Assembly: GCA_018368455.1 (NCBI GenBank)
Contig: JAGZEG010000008.1
Location: 1-64,000, forward strand
DNA length: 64,000 nt
Source: Coriobacteriia bacterium
GTDB lineage: Bacteria > Actinomycetota > Coriobacteriia > Coriobacteriales > UMGS124
Reading direction: 5' to 3'
Every line of letters starts with the position of its first letter. The first letter of the stretch is position 1. A model generated the notes under the pieces. It saw only the letters and a program-made list of their open reading frames with translations, ran no database searches and was not told the DNA's origin. A program made the translations under genes and the position numbers. Shown in pieces: positions 8,960 to 20,138 of the stretch.

Positions 8960-10153
8960 CTAGAGATCCTCCGACTCGTCGGCCTGGCGCGCCTCGCGCT
9001 CGGCCGCAGCCTGCTCGGCAGCGGCCTGCGTCTGGTTGTGGACGCGCCACCGGTGGTACGCGACGATGAACGGGTCGAGCTGGCCGTCAACGAGCACGGC
9101 GTCGACGTTGCTTGTCTCATAGCCGGAGCGCAGGTCTTTGACCATCTGGTACGGGAACAACACGTAGCTGCGGATCTGGTTGCCGAACGACACGTCGCGC
9201 TTCGGGCCGCGCAGCTCGTCCATCTGGGCGGCGCGCTTCTCCTGCTCGAGTTCGTACAGCTTCGAGCGCAGGATCTGCATGCACGTGGCCTTGTTCTGGA
9301 TCTGGCTGCGCTCGTTCTGACACGTCACGACGATACCCGTTGGCAGGTGCGTCACGCGCACGGCGGAGTCCGTCGTGTTGACGCCCTGGCCGCCGGGGCC
9401 CGACGAGCGATAGACGTCGATGCGCACGTCATCGGGCGAGATGTCGACCTCGATATCGTCAGGCAGAATCGGCAGCACCTCGACGCCGCAAAACGACGTC
9501 TGGCGGCGCTTCTTGTCATCGGTCGGCGAGATACGCACAAGGCGGTGAACGCCGGCCTCAGCCTTGAGCATGCCGTAGACGTCCTTGCCACTCACGGTGA
9601 ACGTCGCGCGGTCGAGGCCGATGATCTCGCCGACAGGAGCGTCGTTGACCTTGACCTTCCAACGGCGCTGCTCGCAGTACTTCAGGTACATGTGCAGCAG
9701 CATCTCGCACCAGTCCTGCGACTCAAGGCCGCCCTGGCCGGGCTTGATGGTGACGATGGCGTCGGCGTGGTCGAACTCGCCCGTGAACCAGCTCGCCAGC
9801 TCGAGCTCGTCCAGCGTCTTGTCGAGCTGGGCGATCATCTCGAGCGCATACTGCTCCGTCTCCTCGTCGTCGGCCTCCACGGCGAGCTCGTCAGCGCTTG
9901 CCGCCTCGTTGAGCAGGTCGACGGCGTCATCGTACGCCTTGATGTCCTCGCGCAGCCGTGCGATGTCGCCCATGACACGCTGGGCTGCCTGGGGGTCATC
10001 CCAGAAGCCCGGCTTGGCCGAGTCGCCCTCGAGCGCGGCCTGCTGGGCGCGCTTGGCATCGATGGACAGGTAGCGCTCGACCTCGCCGAGACGCTGGCGC
10101 AGAGCGGCTACCTCCCCGGCATGGGACTCGACGGTGTGGGTCTCGACGGCCAT
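8960..10153 (-). CDS. prfB: Peptide chain release factor 2
   Basis: A 397-residue class I release factor that would end translation at UGA and UAA. Domains follow the family order: an alpha-helical N-terminal domain to about 115, codon-recognition domain 2, and the peptidyl hydrolysis loop SGPGGQGVN with GGQ at 254-256. The codon-recognition tripeptide, expected to be SPF in RF2, reads SPT at 209-211 within LVRISPTDDKKRRQTSF. The rest of this context (KKRRQTSF, IKPGQGGLESQDWCEML) is RF2 and not RF1. There is no in-frame stop or programmed frameshift near the N-terminus, so autoregulatory frameshifting is absent. It lies 12 bp after secA, with AGGAGC ahead of the ATG. Confidence 0.93.
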   Translation of the reverse strand: MAVETHTVESHAGEVAALRQRLGEVERYLSIDAKRAQQAALEGDSAKPGFWDDPQAAQRVMGDIARLREDIKAYDDAVDLLNEAASADELAVEADDEETEQYALEMIAQLDKTLDELELASWFTGEFDHADAIVTIKPGQGGLESQDWCEMLLHMYLKYCEQRRWKVKVNDAPVGEIIGLDRATFTVSGKDVYGMLKAEAGVHRLVRISPTDDKKRRQTSFCGVEVLPILPDDIEVDISPDDVRIDVYRSSGPGGQGVNTTDSAVRVTHLPTGIVVTCQNERSQIQNKATCMQILRSKLYELEQEKRAAQMDELRGPKRDVSFGNQIRSYVLFPYQMVKDLRSGYETSNVDAVLVDGQLDPFIVAYHRWRVHNQTQAAAEQAAAEREARQADESEDL

Positions 10154-10165
10154 GTACGTGTGCTC

Positions 10166-12919
<2,754 letters not shown>

Positions 12920-13063
12920 GATGTCCTTAGAGTGGTGGAAACCGGTCGCCTACGGTGGATATGCATTCAGGGTCAATGTACCACACGAGGCCAGGCGCTA
13001 TTCCGCCAGCATGACGCGCCTGCCGCCTCTGCCGACAAACAACAGAGGGCTGGCGGGGCGTGT

Positions 13064-13145
13064 GGCGCCCCATCTGCGGCGTTACCCGGTGGCTCACGTA
13101 TGTTCCAATACGCATCGCCACCGGGCACCTTGCATCTGGGGCGCC
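13064..13145 (-). repeat. Palindromic element copy A (inverted, type 2)
   Basis: This copy runs opposite to the other four. Ends GGCGCCCC and GGGGCGCC pair. The inner stem CCCGGTGGC/GCCACCGGG closes on a tip with GTATG/AATACG. The flanking motifs CATCTGCGGCGTTA and CTTGCATCTGGGG are the reverse complement of the shared frame seen in copies B to E. It lies between secA and the DUF362 gene. Confidence 0.8.
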
Positions 13146-13190
13146 TCGCCGCTGACTCGGACTATAGAGGTGGACACCGCTACACCGCGA

Positions 13191-13294
13191 GTTGGCGCCA
13201 CAGTGCCCCAGATACAAGGCGGGCCGGGGCGCGGCGTACACGAAGTACGCAAGCCCCGGCCCAACGCCGCAGATGGAGTGCTCTGGTCGCCAGC
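13191..13294 (+). repeat. Palindromic element copy B (type 1)
   Basis: A 104-bp element with the shared frame (GTGCCCCAGATACAAGGC on the left, AACGCCGCAGATGG on the right). Its inner stem is GGGCCGGGGC/GCCCCGGCCC with a tip stem GCGTAC/GTACGC. Outer arms GTTGGCG and CGCCAGC pair with one G-U. It ends 6 bp from the DUF362 stop codon. Confidence 0.82.
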
Positions 13295-13300
13295 CGTCCG

Positions 13301-14179
13301 TTACAGAGTGACCAACTCGTATTCGCGGGAGCCAAAGCCCAGGGCCGCCGCGGCCTCGACAGTATGGACGCCGTTGCGAGACTCGATGCGCTCGACGAGG
13401 TGATCGCGGCCGGGATCGTCGCTCGCATAGACGAGGTCGAGGCAGGCCTGGTCGATGGCGACGGGGTCAAGCGAGGCGAGGATGCCGATGTCGGCGATGC
13501 AGGGGTCCTCGGCAACGGCGCAGCAATCGCAGTCAACGGACATGTTCTTCATGACGTTGACGTAGGCGATGCCGCCGCGCTGGGCGAAGAAGTCGACAAC
13601 GGACGACGCCGCGTCGGCCATGGACTCGAGGAACTGATCGTGGTCGGCCGTCCAGATGTTCTCGGGCACGGTGACGCCGTGGATGTACGCCTTGCCGTAC
13701 GAGGACGCCACGCCGATGGAGAGCTGCTTGAGCGCGCCGCCGAAGCCGCCCATGGGATGGCCCTTGAAGTGGGACAGCACGAGCATGGAGTCGTACTTGG
13801 CCAGATCCTTGCCGACGAAGTTCTTCTTGAGGCGCAGGCCGTTGGGGATGGGCAGCTCGAGATCGGGGCCCTCGGCGTCGAGCAGGTCGAAGGCGAAGAA
13901 CTCGTTCCAGCCGTGCTCCTTGATGGCGTCGAGGTGCTTCTCCGTCGTGTTGCGGCGACCCTCGTAGGCCGTGTTGCACTCGACGACGGTACCCTGCAGC
14001 TTGTCGACCATCGGCTTCCAGAACTCGGGGCGCAGGAAGTTCTGGTTGCCGGGCTCGCCGGAGTGAACCTTGACGGCGACCTTGCCGGGCAGCTCGACAC
14101 CCAGCTTGTCGTACAGTTCGACGACCTTCTCGGGCGTGATGATGCGGGAGAAGTACACGCGGGGCTTCTCGGTGCTCAT
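13301..14179 (-). CDS. DUF362 domain protein
   Basis: A 292-residue soluble protein of the DUF362 family, whose members are often linked to iron-sulfur proteins but whose reaction is not established. Family features include KVAVKVHSGEPGNQNFLRP (about 48-66), ECNTAYEGRRNTT (about 82-94) and LSHFKGHPMGGFGGALKQ near 150-167. A cysteine cluster, DCDCCAVAEDPC, near residue 215 could bind a metal or cluster. The start at 14179 is set by GGAGGTCCC directly ahead of the ATG; an upstream in-frame ATG has no such site. The gene sits alone, bracketed by palindromic elements A-B at its 3' side and C-E at its 5' side. Confidence 0.88.
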   Translation of the reverse strand: MSTEKPRVYFSRIITPEKVVELYDKLGVELPGKVAVKVHSGEPGNQNFLRPEFWKPMVDKLQGTVVECNTAYEGRRNTTEKHLDAIKEHGWNEFFAFDLLDAEGPDLELPIPNGLRLKKNFVGKDLAKYDSMLVLSHFKGHPMGGFGGALKQLSIGVASSYGKAYIHGVTVPENIWTADHDQFLESMADAASSVVDFFAQRGGIAYVNVMKNMSVDCDCCAVAEDPCIADIGILASLDPVAIDQACLDLVYASDDPGRDHLVERIESRNGVHTVEAAAALGFGSREYELVTL

Positions 14180-14278
14180 GGGACCTCCTTGGGAACGGAT
14201 TGGCGTGAAGCGCATACAAAGCAACTATACCCGTGGAGCGCGCTCCAGGGTCAAGCGGTAGGTACAACGGCTCCGTTT

Positions 14279-14382
14279 GCTGGCGCCACAGTGCCCTAGA
14301 TGCAAGGCGGGCCGGGGCGCGGCGTACACGAAGTACGCAAGCCCCGGCCCAACGCCGCAGATGGGGCGTCGTGGTCGCCAGC
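14279..14382 (+). repeat. Palindromic element copy C (type 1), first of a tandem array
   Basis: A 104-bp element nearly identical to copy B in its inner stem (GGGCCGGGGC/GCCCCGGCCC). Outer arms GCTGGCG-CCAC and GTGG-T-CGCCAGC pair with a single bulged base. It is followed by a 23-nt linker (14383-14405) and then copy D. Confidence 0.85.
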
Positions 14383-14405
14383 TATGCAGGTTGGCTACAC
14401 CGTTA

Positions 14406-14508
14406 GCCGGCGGCGAGGTGCCTCAGATGCAAGGCGCCCGGCGGCGATGCGTATTGGACATACGTGAGCCACCGGGCAACGCCGCAGATGGGGTGCCTCG
14501 TCGCCGGC
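14406..14508 (+). repeat. Palindromic element copy D (type 2), second of the array
   Basis: A 103-bp element with outer arms GCCGGCGGCGAG and CTCGTCGCCGGC. Compared with copy C, three outer base pairs differ on both arms so that pairing is kept. The inner stem is the type 2 form, CCCGGCGGC/GCCACCGGG. It is followed by a 23-nt linker (14509-14531). Confidence 0.85.
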
Positions 14509-14531
14509 CGTGCAGGTCGATTACGCCGTTA

Positions 14532-14634
14532 GCTGGCGCCACAGTGCCCCAAATGCAAGGCGCCCGGTGGCGACGCGTATTGGAATACGTGAGCCACCGG
14601 GGAACGCCACAGATGGGGTGCTGTGGTCGACAGC
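14532..14634 (+). repeat. Palindromic element copy E (type 2), third of the array
   Basis: A 103-bp element with inner stem CCCGGTGGC/GCCACCGGG and tip GCGTATT-GG-AATACGT. Outer arms are like copy C with one mismatch. The next 23 nt (14635-14657) match the array linker, including GCAGGTCGATTA, and contain the stop codon of pepF. Confidence 0.85.
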
Positions 14635-14646
14635 CACGCAGGTCGA

Positions 14647-16476
14647 TTAGCGCGTGAGCTCGTCCAGCTCCTGCACCAGGTTCGCGAAAACATAGAGAGC
14701 GTCCTGGACGGGCTGGGGCGTCGAGAGGTCAACGCCCGCCCCGCGCAGCAGCTCGATGGGGGTCTTCGAGCAGCCGCCGCGCAGGAAGTCCAGGTAGCTG
14801 GCGACGGCCGGAGCGCCCTGCTCCAGGATGCGACGCGACACGGCCACGGACGCTGCGAAGCTCGTCGAGTACTGGTAGACGTAGTAGTTGTAGTAGAAGT
14901 GCGGGATGCGGGCCCACTCCAGGGCGATCTCGTCGTCCACGACGGCAGCCGGGCCAAAGTACGCCTCGTTGAGCTTGCGATAGATGGCACTCAGGGCCTC
15001 GGCGGTCACGCCCTCGCCGCGGGCCACGAGCTCGTTGGCGGCCAGCTCGAACTCGGCGAACTGACACTGGCGGAACAGCGTGCCGCGGAACATCTCGAGG
15101 TAGTGGTTGACCAGATAGGCCCGCACGCGAGGGTCGTCGGCGCGGTTCTTGAGGAACCAGTCGATGAGCAGGGCCTCGTTGCAGGTGGACGCCACCTCGG
15201 CCACGAAGATGACGTAGTCGGCGTAGCGCGCCGGCTGGGCGTGCGACGAGAGGTACGTGTGAACGGAGTGGCCCATCTCATGGGCGAGCGTGAACACATC
15301 GTCGAGCGTACCGTGGAAGTTGAGCAGGATCATCGGGTGCATGCCGAAGCCGCCGGCAGAGTAGGCGCCGCTGCGCTTGCCGGGGTTCTCGTAGACGTCG
15401 ACCCAGCGGCTCGCGAGGCCCTCGCGCACGATGGCCAGGTACTCCTCGCCGAGCGGCGCTAGGGCCTGCACGATGATGTCGCACGCCTCCTCGTAGGTGA
15501 AGCGCATGTCGACGCTGTCAACGACCGGGACGTAGAGGTCCCAAAAGCGCAGCTCGTCGACGCCAAGCAGGCGCTTGCGCAGCGCTGTGTAAGCGTGCAG
15601 CGAGCCAAGGTTGGCATGTACGGTGTCGATAAGGCTGTGGTAGACCGACGTGGGAACCTCGGTGTCGGCAAGCGCGGCGTCAAGCGTCGTGGGATAGCGA
15701 CGGGCATCGGCGAAGAACTTGAGCTGCTTGAGCTGCGAAGCCAGGATGGCAGCGGCCGTGTTACGGAACTGGCGGTACGTGCCGTACAGCGAGGCGTACG
15801 CCGACTGGCGCAGCGTGCGATCGGGGCTCATGAGCAGCGGGACGAACGTACCGTGGGTGACGGGGTGCTTCTCGCCGTTCGCGTCGACGGCGTCGGCAAA
15901 CGTGAGGTCGGCGTCGTGGAACATCGAGTAGATGGCGTCGGGCTGGGCGGCCATCTCGCCGGCGCGGGCGAGCAGCTCCTCCTCAGCGGGCGAGAGAACG
16001 TGGTCGCGCTGGGCCAGGATGCGGTCGAGGGCACGGCGATAGAGCTCGAGCTGCGGTTCCTCCTCGTAGAAGCGCGCGAGGTCGGCCGGATCAATGGCAA
16101 GCACGGCCGCCGTGAACCACGAGCCTGCGGCGCTGGCGGCGACGCACAGCGTCACGACCTGCGAGGTAAAGTCCTGGTAGCGGGCGACGCGCGTGTCCTC
16201 GTCGGACTTGCGCTGGGCGTAGTTGGCGAGCTTGGAGAGCTCGACGGACACCTCGTCGTCCAGGCGCAGGTACGCCAGCAGGCCCGCGGCAGAGGCGGTC
16301 GCCGTGGCGCGCTGGGCCGCGATGCGCTCGGGGTAGGCGCGGGCCGCTTCGAGCGCGGCAAGGAACGCGTCGTCGTCAGCGTACATGTTGGAGAGGTCCC
16401 AGCGATAGCGAGCGTCAATCTCGTCGCGCGAGGCGAACGTGGGAAGAGCGGAGGTCGTGCCGGGCTGGTCAGACAT
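14647..16476 (-). CDS. pepF: Oligoendopeptidase F (M3 family)
   Basis: A 609-residue cytoplasmic zinc metallopeptidase that cleaves short peptides. The zinc-binding HEMGH is at 399-403 in TLAHEMGHSVHTYL, and the third ligand glutamate lies in the following EVASTCNEALL. The Tyr/His-rich substrate region IPHFYYNYYVYQYSTSFAA lies near residue 530. Length and domain order match the family (usually about 600). No signal peptide is seen. The start follows AAAGG at a somewhat long distance. The stop codon lies inside the linker of the palindromic repeat array. Confidence 0.95.
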   Translation of the reverse strand: MSDQPGTTSALPTFASRDEIDARYRWDLSNMYADDDAFLAALEAARAYPERIAAQRATATASAAGLLAYLRLDDEVSVELSKLANYAQRKSDEDTRVARYQDFTSQVVTLCVAASAAGSWFTAAVLAIDPADLARFYEEEPQLELYRRALDRILAQRDHVLSPAEEELLARAGEMAAQPDAIYSMFHDADLTFADAVDANGEKHPVTHGTFVPLLMSPDRTLRQSAYASLYGTYRQFRNTAAAILASQLKQLKFFADARRYPTTLDAALADTEVPTSVYHSLIDTVHANLGSLHAYTALRKRLLGVDELRFWDLYVPVVDSVDMRFTYEEACDIIVQALAPLGEEYLAIVREGLASRWVDVYENPGKRSGAYSAGGFGMHPMILLNFHGTLDDVFTLAHEMGHSVHTYLSSHAQPARYADYVIFVAEVASTCNEALLIDWFLKNRADDPRVRAYLVNHYLEMFRGTLFRQCQFAEFELAANELVARGEGVTAEALSAIYRKLNEAYFGPAAVVDDEIALEWARIPHFYYNYYVYQYSTSFAASVAVSRRILEQGAPAVASYLDFLRGGCSKTPIELLRGAGVDLSTPQPVQDALYVFANLVQELDELTR

Positions 16477-16965
16477 AGCGAAGGCTGCCTTTCTGATCGC
16501 GGTGGAGCCCCGGCATACGCCCGGATGGACGCGCGGGGGCGTGTCGGAGGAGCATGGTGCGCAAGATCAGCGTCAAGTGTACGTTTCTTGGGCGGCCGCT
16601 GCGCAGAAGAGGCCTCTTGTGCACATTTCTATAGAGCGAGCGGCAAGAGGGCAGCCCGTGTGATGCGTGGCGTGCATTAAACGCGCAGGTGAAATTACCA
16701 TATCGAGCTAGGTTTAAACTCAAGACGCACGGTACTGCCCGGAAGAAACGTGCACTCGACATCCGAATTGAGCGACACACCCCACGGGCACCGATGCGAA
16801 GCGCGCCCCGTATGCAACAGGATGCATACGGGGCGCGCGATTTTACATGGCAGAAGCATATGACAGGTTTTACTTGCCAGGTGACAAGCAAGCCTCGTCT
16901 TCTCCGCGTGAAAGACCGCTCCCACAATGGAATCAGCCACAGCAATTCCGGAGAAAGGGGACGAA
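16477..16965. other. Divergent promoter region of pepF and the flavoprotein reductase
   Basis: No gene is supported. The region is AT-richer around 16680-16760. It holds the strong hairpin at 16801-16838 and should contain promoters for both flanking genes, although no clear -35/-10 pair stands out. Confidence 0.4.
16801..16838. other. Perfect 16-bp hairpin upstream of the reductase gene
   Basis: GCGCGCCCCGTATGCA (16801-16816) and its exact reverse complement (16823-16838) flank a 6-nt loop. It is followed by GATTTTAC on the plus strand. It lies 128 bp upstream of the reductase start, inside the likely leader, so it could be an attenuator, a terminator of an unseen short transcript, or a protein-binding palindrome. 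Confidence 0.7.
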
Positions 16966-18912
16966 ATGGAACGGGTAACAAGGCGTAACTTCGTAGCGGG
17001 CGCCGCCCTGGCGGCTGGGGCGAGCGCACTGGCCGTTAGCGCAAGCCAGCAGGCCCACACGGCGCTCGCCAACGAGGGCGTGACCTCCCGCGAGTGGGCC
17101 GATGCTGCCGATTTGATCGTTGTCGGCGGAGGCGGCGCGGGGTTCTGCGCAGCCATCGAAGCAGCCAGCGCCGGCGCATCGGTGCTCGTGCTCGAGAAGG
17201 CTGGCTTCTGCGGCGGCGATACCCAGCTGTCCAACGGCATGATCATGGCCGCCGGCACCCCCGAGGAGGAAGAGCTCGCCGGGTGCACGACTGACACACC
17301 CGAGGCCTTCGCTGAGCAGCAGGTTCGTTACGCACAGGGCCACGGCGATGTCGAGATGATTCGCGAGATGTGTCTGGCATCGCCCGACGCCGTGAGCTTC
17401 ATGCGCGACCTGGGGCGCGTCTACGCCAATTGCGATGTCATCCCGCCCGTGTGGGCTTATGACACCGAGACCTCCTGGGGTCCGCGCTCGCACTGGGACC
17501 ACACACTGGTTGAGACCGACGATAACGGTCACTTCGGAACGCTGCGCCGCACCGTATCCGAGATCCAGGCCATCCGCATAAAGACCGAGCGCGAGGTCGT
17601 GCACCTCATCGTCGAAAACGGTGAGGTCATCGGCGTGCAGGACGTAGACGGAAACGTCTACCGTGCCAACAAGGGCGTCGTTCTGGCAACCGCATCATTC
17701 GGTGCCAACAAGGAGATGAATCGCCGCTACAACCACATGTACTACTGGGCCCTATGCCTCGACGAAAAGTACCGCGCCAACTCCTATGCGTGTCACCCCG
17801 CCAACACCGGCGACGGCATTCGCATGGCACAGGAGATCGGTGCAGATTTGGCCCTCACGATGTCCAACGTCATCCTCGATGCTATGTATTTTGGCGGCGT
17901 CGGCAGCTACTACACCAACACCGACAACGGCGTCGATTACACGAACCCCTACCTCTCGACGCCCATTCCCGGCAAGATCCTCGTTAACAAGCGCGGCAAG
18001 CGCTTCGTGCAGGAAGACGCGCTCTGGGGCTTCGTGAACACCCAGGTGTACCAGGAAGCCATGGCCACCGGTTGGAACGCCGCTGACGACCCCATCGGCG
18101 TCTGGGCCATCCAGGACGCCGCCAACATGGCAAACGACGTCATCTCCGTGGTGCACACCTCAGTCGAGAGCCCCTACGCGGCCCTGGTGCAGTCCGCCGA
18201 CACCATCGAGGAGCTGGCCGGCAAGATCGGCGTGCCCGCCGACACGCTGGAGCAGACTGTCGCACGGTGGAACGAAATCGCCACGAGCGGCAGCGACCCC
18301 GACTTCGACCGGCGCACCGACTTCGGCACCATCGAACAGGGGCCGTTCTATGCCTATCCCTACATCCCTCAGACGATGGGCTCTCACGGCGGCCTACGCA
18401 CCAATGCAGAGGCGGGCGTACTCGACGTAAATGGCAACCCGATCCCGCGCCTCTACGCTGCCGGCACCATTATGTCCGGCATGTGGTGCGGCCCGTTCTA
18501 TCCGTCGTGTGGCTGGGCAATTCTGGGCACGGTGCATTGGGGTCGCAAGGCGGCGCGCTCCATCGTCGCGCTCGACGCCTGGACCGACGAGCCTGTCGAG
18601 GCGAAGACGGCGCCCGCACCCGAAGCTGTCGAGCCCAACGGCAGCTACGTTGCCGGCACCTACGAGGCCACGGGAGCCGGTCGCAACGGCGAGATTCCCG
18701 TAAGCGTGGAGTTCTCCGACACCGCCATCCTGAGCGTCGCGGCCGGCGAAAACGCCGAGACCCCGCACATCGGTACAACGGCCATCGAGCTGCTCAGCGA
18801 GCGCGTCGTGCAGCAGCAGAGCGCTGACATCGACGCCATCACCGGTGCGACGCTCACAAGCCGCGGTTTTCTGCTTGCCGTCTCCGACTGCATTGAGCAG
18901 GCCAGCAAGTAA
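16966..18912 (+). CDS. Tat-exported FAD-dependent reductase with FMN-binding tail
   Basis: A 648-residue flavoprotein of the fumarate/urocanate reductase type. The Tat signal TRRNFVAGAALAAG occupies the first 25 residues, so the enzyme acts outside the membrane. The FAD-binding GGGGAG lies at 54-59 in DLIVVGGGGAGFCAAIEAA. GGDTQLSNG (near 84-92) and the C-terminal FAD contacts IPRLYAAGTIMSG follow. Residues from about 560 form an FMN_bind domain ending in DAITGATLTSRGF. In this motif the second threonine of TGAT (T629) is normally flavinylated by ApbE. Relatives reduce unsaturated or oxidised organic acceptors in anaerobic respiration; the substrate here cannot be named. The start at 16966 follows GGAGAAAGGGG. 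A convergent LysR gene lies downstream and may regulate it. Confidence 0.92.
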   Translation: MERVTRRNFVAGAALAAGASALAVSASQQAHTALANEGVTSREWADAADLIVVGGGGAGFCAAIEAASAGASVLVLEKAGFCGGDTQLSNGMIMAAGTPEEEELAGCTTDTPEAFAEQQVRYAQGHGDVEMIREMCLASPDAVSFMRDLGRVYANCDVIPPVWAYDTETSWGPRSHWDHTLVETDDNGHFGTLRRTVSEIQAIRIKTEREVVHLIVENGEVIGVQDVDGNVYRANKGVVLATASFGANKEMNRRYNHMYYWALCLDEKYRANSYACHPANTGDGIRMAQEIGADLALTMSNVILDAMYFGGVGSYYTNTDNGVDYTNPYLSTPIPGKILVNKRGKRFVQEDALWGFVNTQVYQEAMATGWNAADDPIGVWAIQDAANMANDVISVVHTSVESPYAALVQSADTIEELAGKIGVPADTLEQTVARWNEIATSGSDPDFDRRTDFGTIEQGPFYAYPYIPQTMGSHGGLRTNAEAGVLDVNGNPIPRLYAAGTIMSGMWCGPFYPSCGWAILGTVHWGRKAARSIVALDAWTDEPVEAKTAPAPEAVEPNGSYVAGTYEATGAGRNGEIPVSVEFSDTAILSVAAGENAETPHIGTTAIELLSERVVQQQSADIDAITGATLTSRGFLLAVSDCIEQASK

Positions 18913-19020
18913 GGCGCTTTCGTACCGCTGTGAGGGCGCTCGGTGCTGGCACCACGCGGTGCGACACACGCGCGTGCCCCTCACAACTCGCACATCCAAC
19001 ACGTCCCGCGTCAAAAACCA

Positions 19021-19065
19021 GGCGCCAGCCGGAGCCAGTCCACACGCTCCGGTCGGCGCCTTCTT
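19021..19065 (+). terminator. Terminator after the reductase gene
   Basis: Arms GGCGCC..CCGGAGC (19021-19035) and GCTCCGG..CGGCGCC (19046-19060) pair around a 2x2 internal loop. They are followed by TTCTTGT. It lies about 110 bp after the reductase stop and also near the end of the convergent LysR gene, so it may serve both. Confidence 0.65.
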
Positions 19066-19087
19066 GTAGGACTTGGGCGCTCCGCCC

Positions 19088-20020
19088 TTACCGCGGAGGG
19101 GTCGCGTCCTTTGGCGCGGAGAACGTCGCCACGAATCTCTCGTACGCAGCCCAGTCCCGGGTATAGCGTTCCTTCATGAACGCGCCGAAGTCAGCGACGC
19201 GCTCAGACGCATCCGCCCGGATGTAAACGACGTAGCGAAACTCGGAGTCCGCCAGCGGCACCTGCACCAGGCTGTCGCTCGTCAGCTGCAGCGGCCCATA
19301 CGAAAGATATGCGCACCGCTCAGAGACAAGCCGGCTGCTCACGTACCCCATCCCTCGCACCGAGACGCGCGCGTCCATGCGAGCCAGCCCTCGCAGGCGC
19401 GTGACGCTGGTGGGCTCGATGCCAGCCGACAAACGCTGTGGTGGCTCCAGGACAAGCTCCCCCGCAAGGTCTTCGGGCGACAGTGTCCCCTCGGCCGATC
19501 TGCGTCCGAGCAGGGGGCTATGCGCGCTCATGACGAGGTAGCAATGCGCCGGCACCCAGTTGAGCTCGCGAAACTCTACGCCGCAGTCCTCGCTCATCTC
19601 GCTCGACGAGACGTCAACCGTCCCGAGAGCGCCGCCCGGCGGAAGCAAGTCAACGGATACGCCGGGATTCTGCGCAACGTAGTCGCTAATAACGTCGAGG
19701 TACAGTGCGTCGCCCACGAGGGCATCATTTGGAAGAACCGTGATGGTCGAGGCATCACGGGCAGCGGCGCCCCTCACCGCCTCGAACATGGCATCGCGCT
19801 CGCTAAGGATGCGCCGCGCCCAGTCGAGATACGTCACGCCTGCCGCCGTAGGCACGCAACCCCGACGCGACCGATTGAGAAGCCGTACGCCGACCTCCCC
19901 CTCGAGCGCGTTTATCTGCTGTTGGAGTGCCTGGGACGACACGAAAAGTTCCTTGGCGGCGGCGCCGATTGAGCCACACTCTGCCACCTTCACAAACGCC
20001 TGCAGCTGCCAGTCATTCAT
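19088..20020 (-). CDS. LysR family transcriptional regulator
   Basis: A 310-residue LysR-type regulator. The N-terminal winged HTH covers about residues 1-60 (LQAFVKVAECGSIGAAAKEL, then LFVSSQALQQQINALEGEVG and LLNRSRRGCVPTAAG). A ligand-binding periplasmic-type fold follows from about 90. Family members usually bind a small metabolite and control a neighbouring gene. Here the nearest candidate is the convergent reductase at 16966-18912, although regulators of this family more often control a divergent gene, and the upstream DUF4143 gene runs on the same strand. The ligand cannot be predicted. Confidence 0.92.
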   Translation of the reverse strand: MNDWQLQAFVKVAECGSIGAAAKELFVSSQALQQQINALEGEVGVRLLNRSRRGCVPTAAGVTYLDWARRILSERDAMFEAVRGAAARDASTITVLPNDALVGDALYLDVISDYVAQNPGVSVDLLPPGGALGTVDVSSSEMSEDCGVEFRELNWVPAHCYLVMSAHSPLLGRRSAEGTLSPEDLAGELVLEPPQRLSAGIEPTSVTRLRGLARMDARVSVRGMGYVSSRLVSERCAYLSYGPLQLTSDSLVQVPLADSEFRYVVYIRADASERVADFGAFMKERYTRDWAAYERFVATFSAPKDATPPR

Positions 20021-20138
20021 GGCATCCCCTATGCTCGATACGAGAGCGGCGACATCCCCATCATACGCCGGCGCCGAATGACAAAGCAGCTACCGTTCCG
20101 AGTAAAACCATCATCAAAGCAAGCGCCTCCTAGTGGAA

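Noticed and set aside
10060..10153. RF2 autoregulatory frameshift site
   Set aside because: The prfB N-terminus is a single open frame with no internal TGA, so there is no such site.
13310..14299. Plus-strand open frames over the DUF362 gene
   Set aside because: They are antisense shadows of a gene with a strong ribosome binding site and recognisable family motifs.
14279..14657. Tandem repeats considered as a CRISPR array
   Set aside because: The repeats are over 100 bp, internally palindromic and differ in their inner stems, the 23-nt linkers are conserved and not unique, and no cas gene is nearby.
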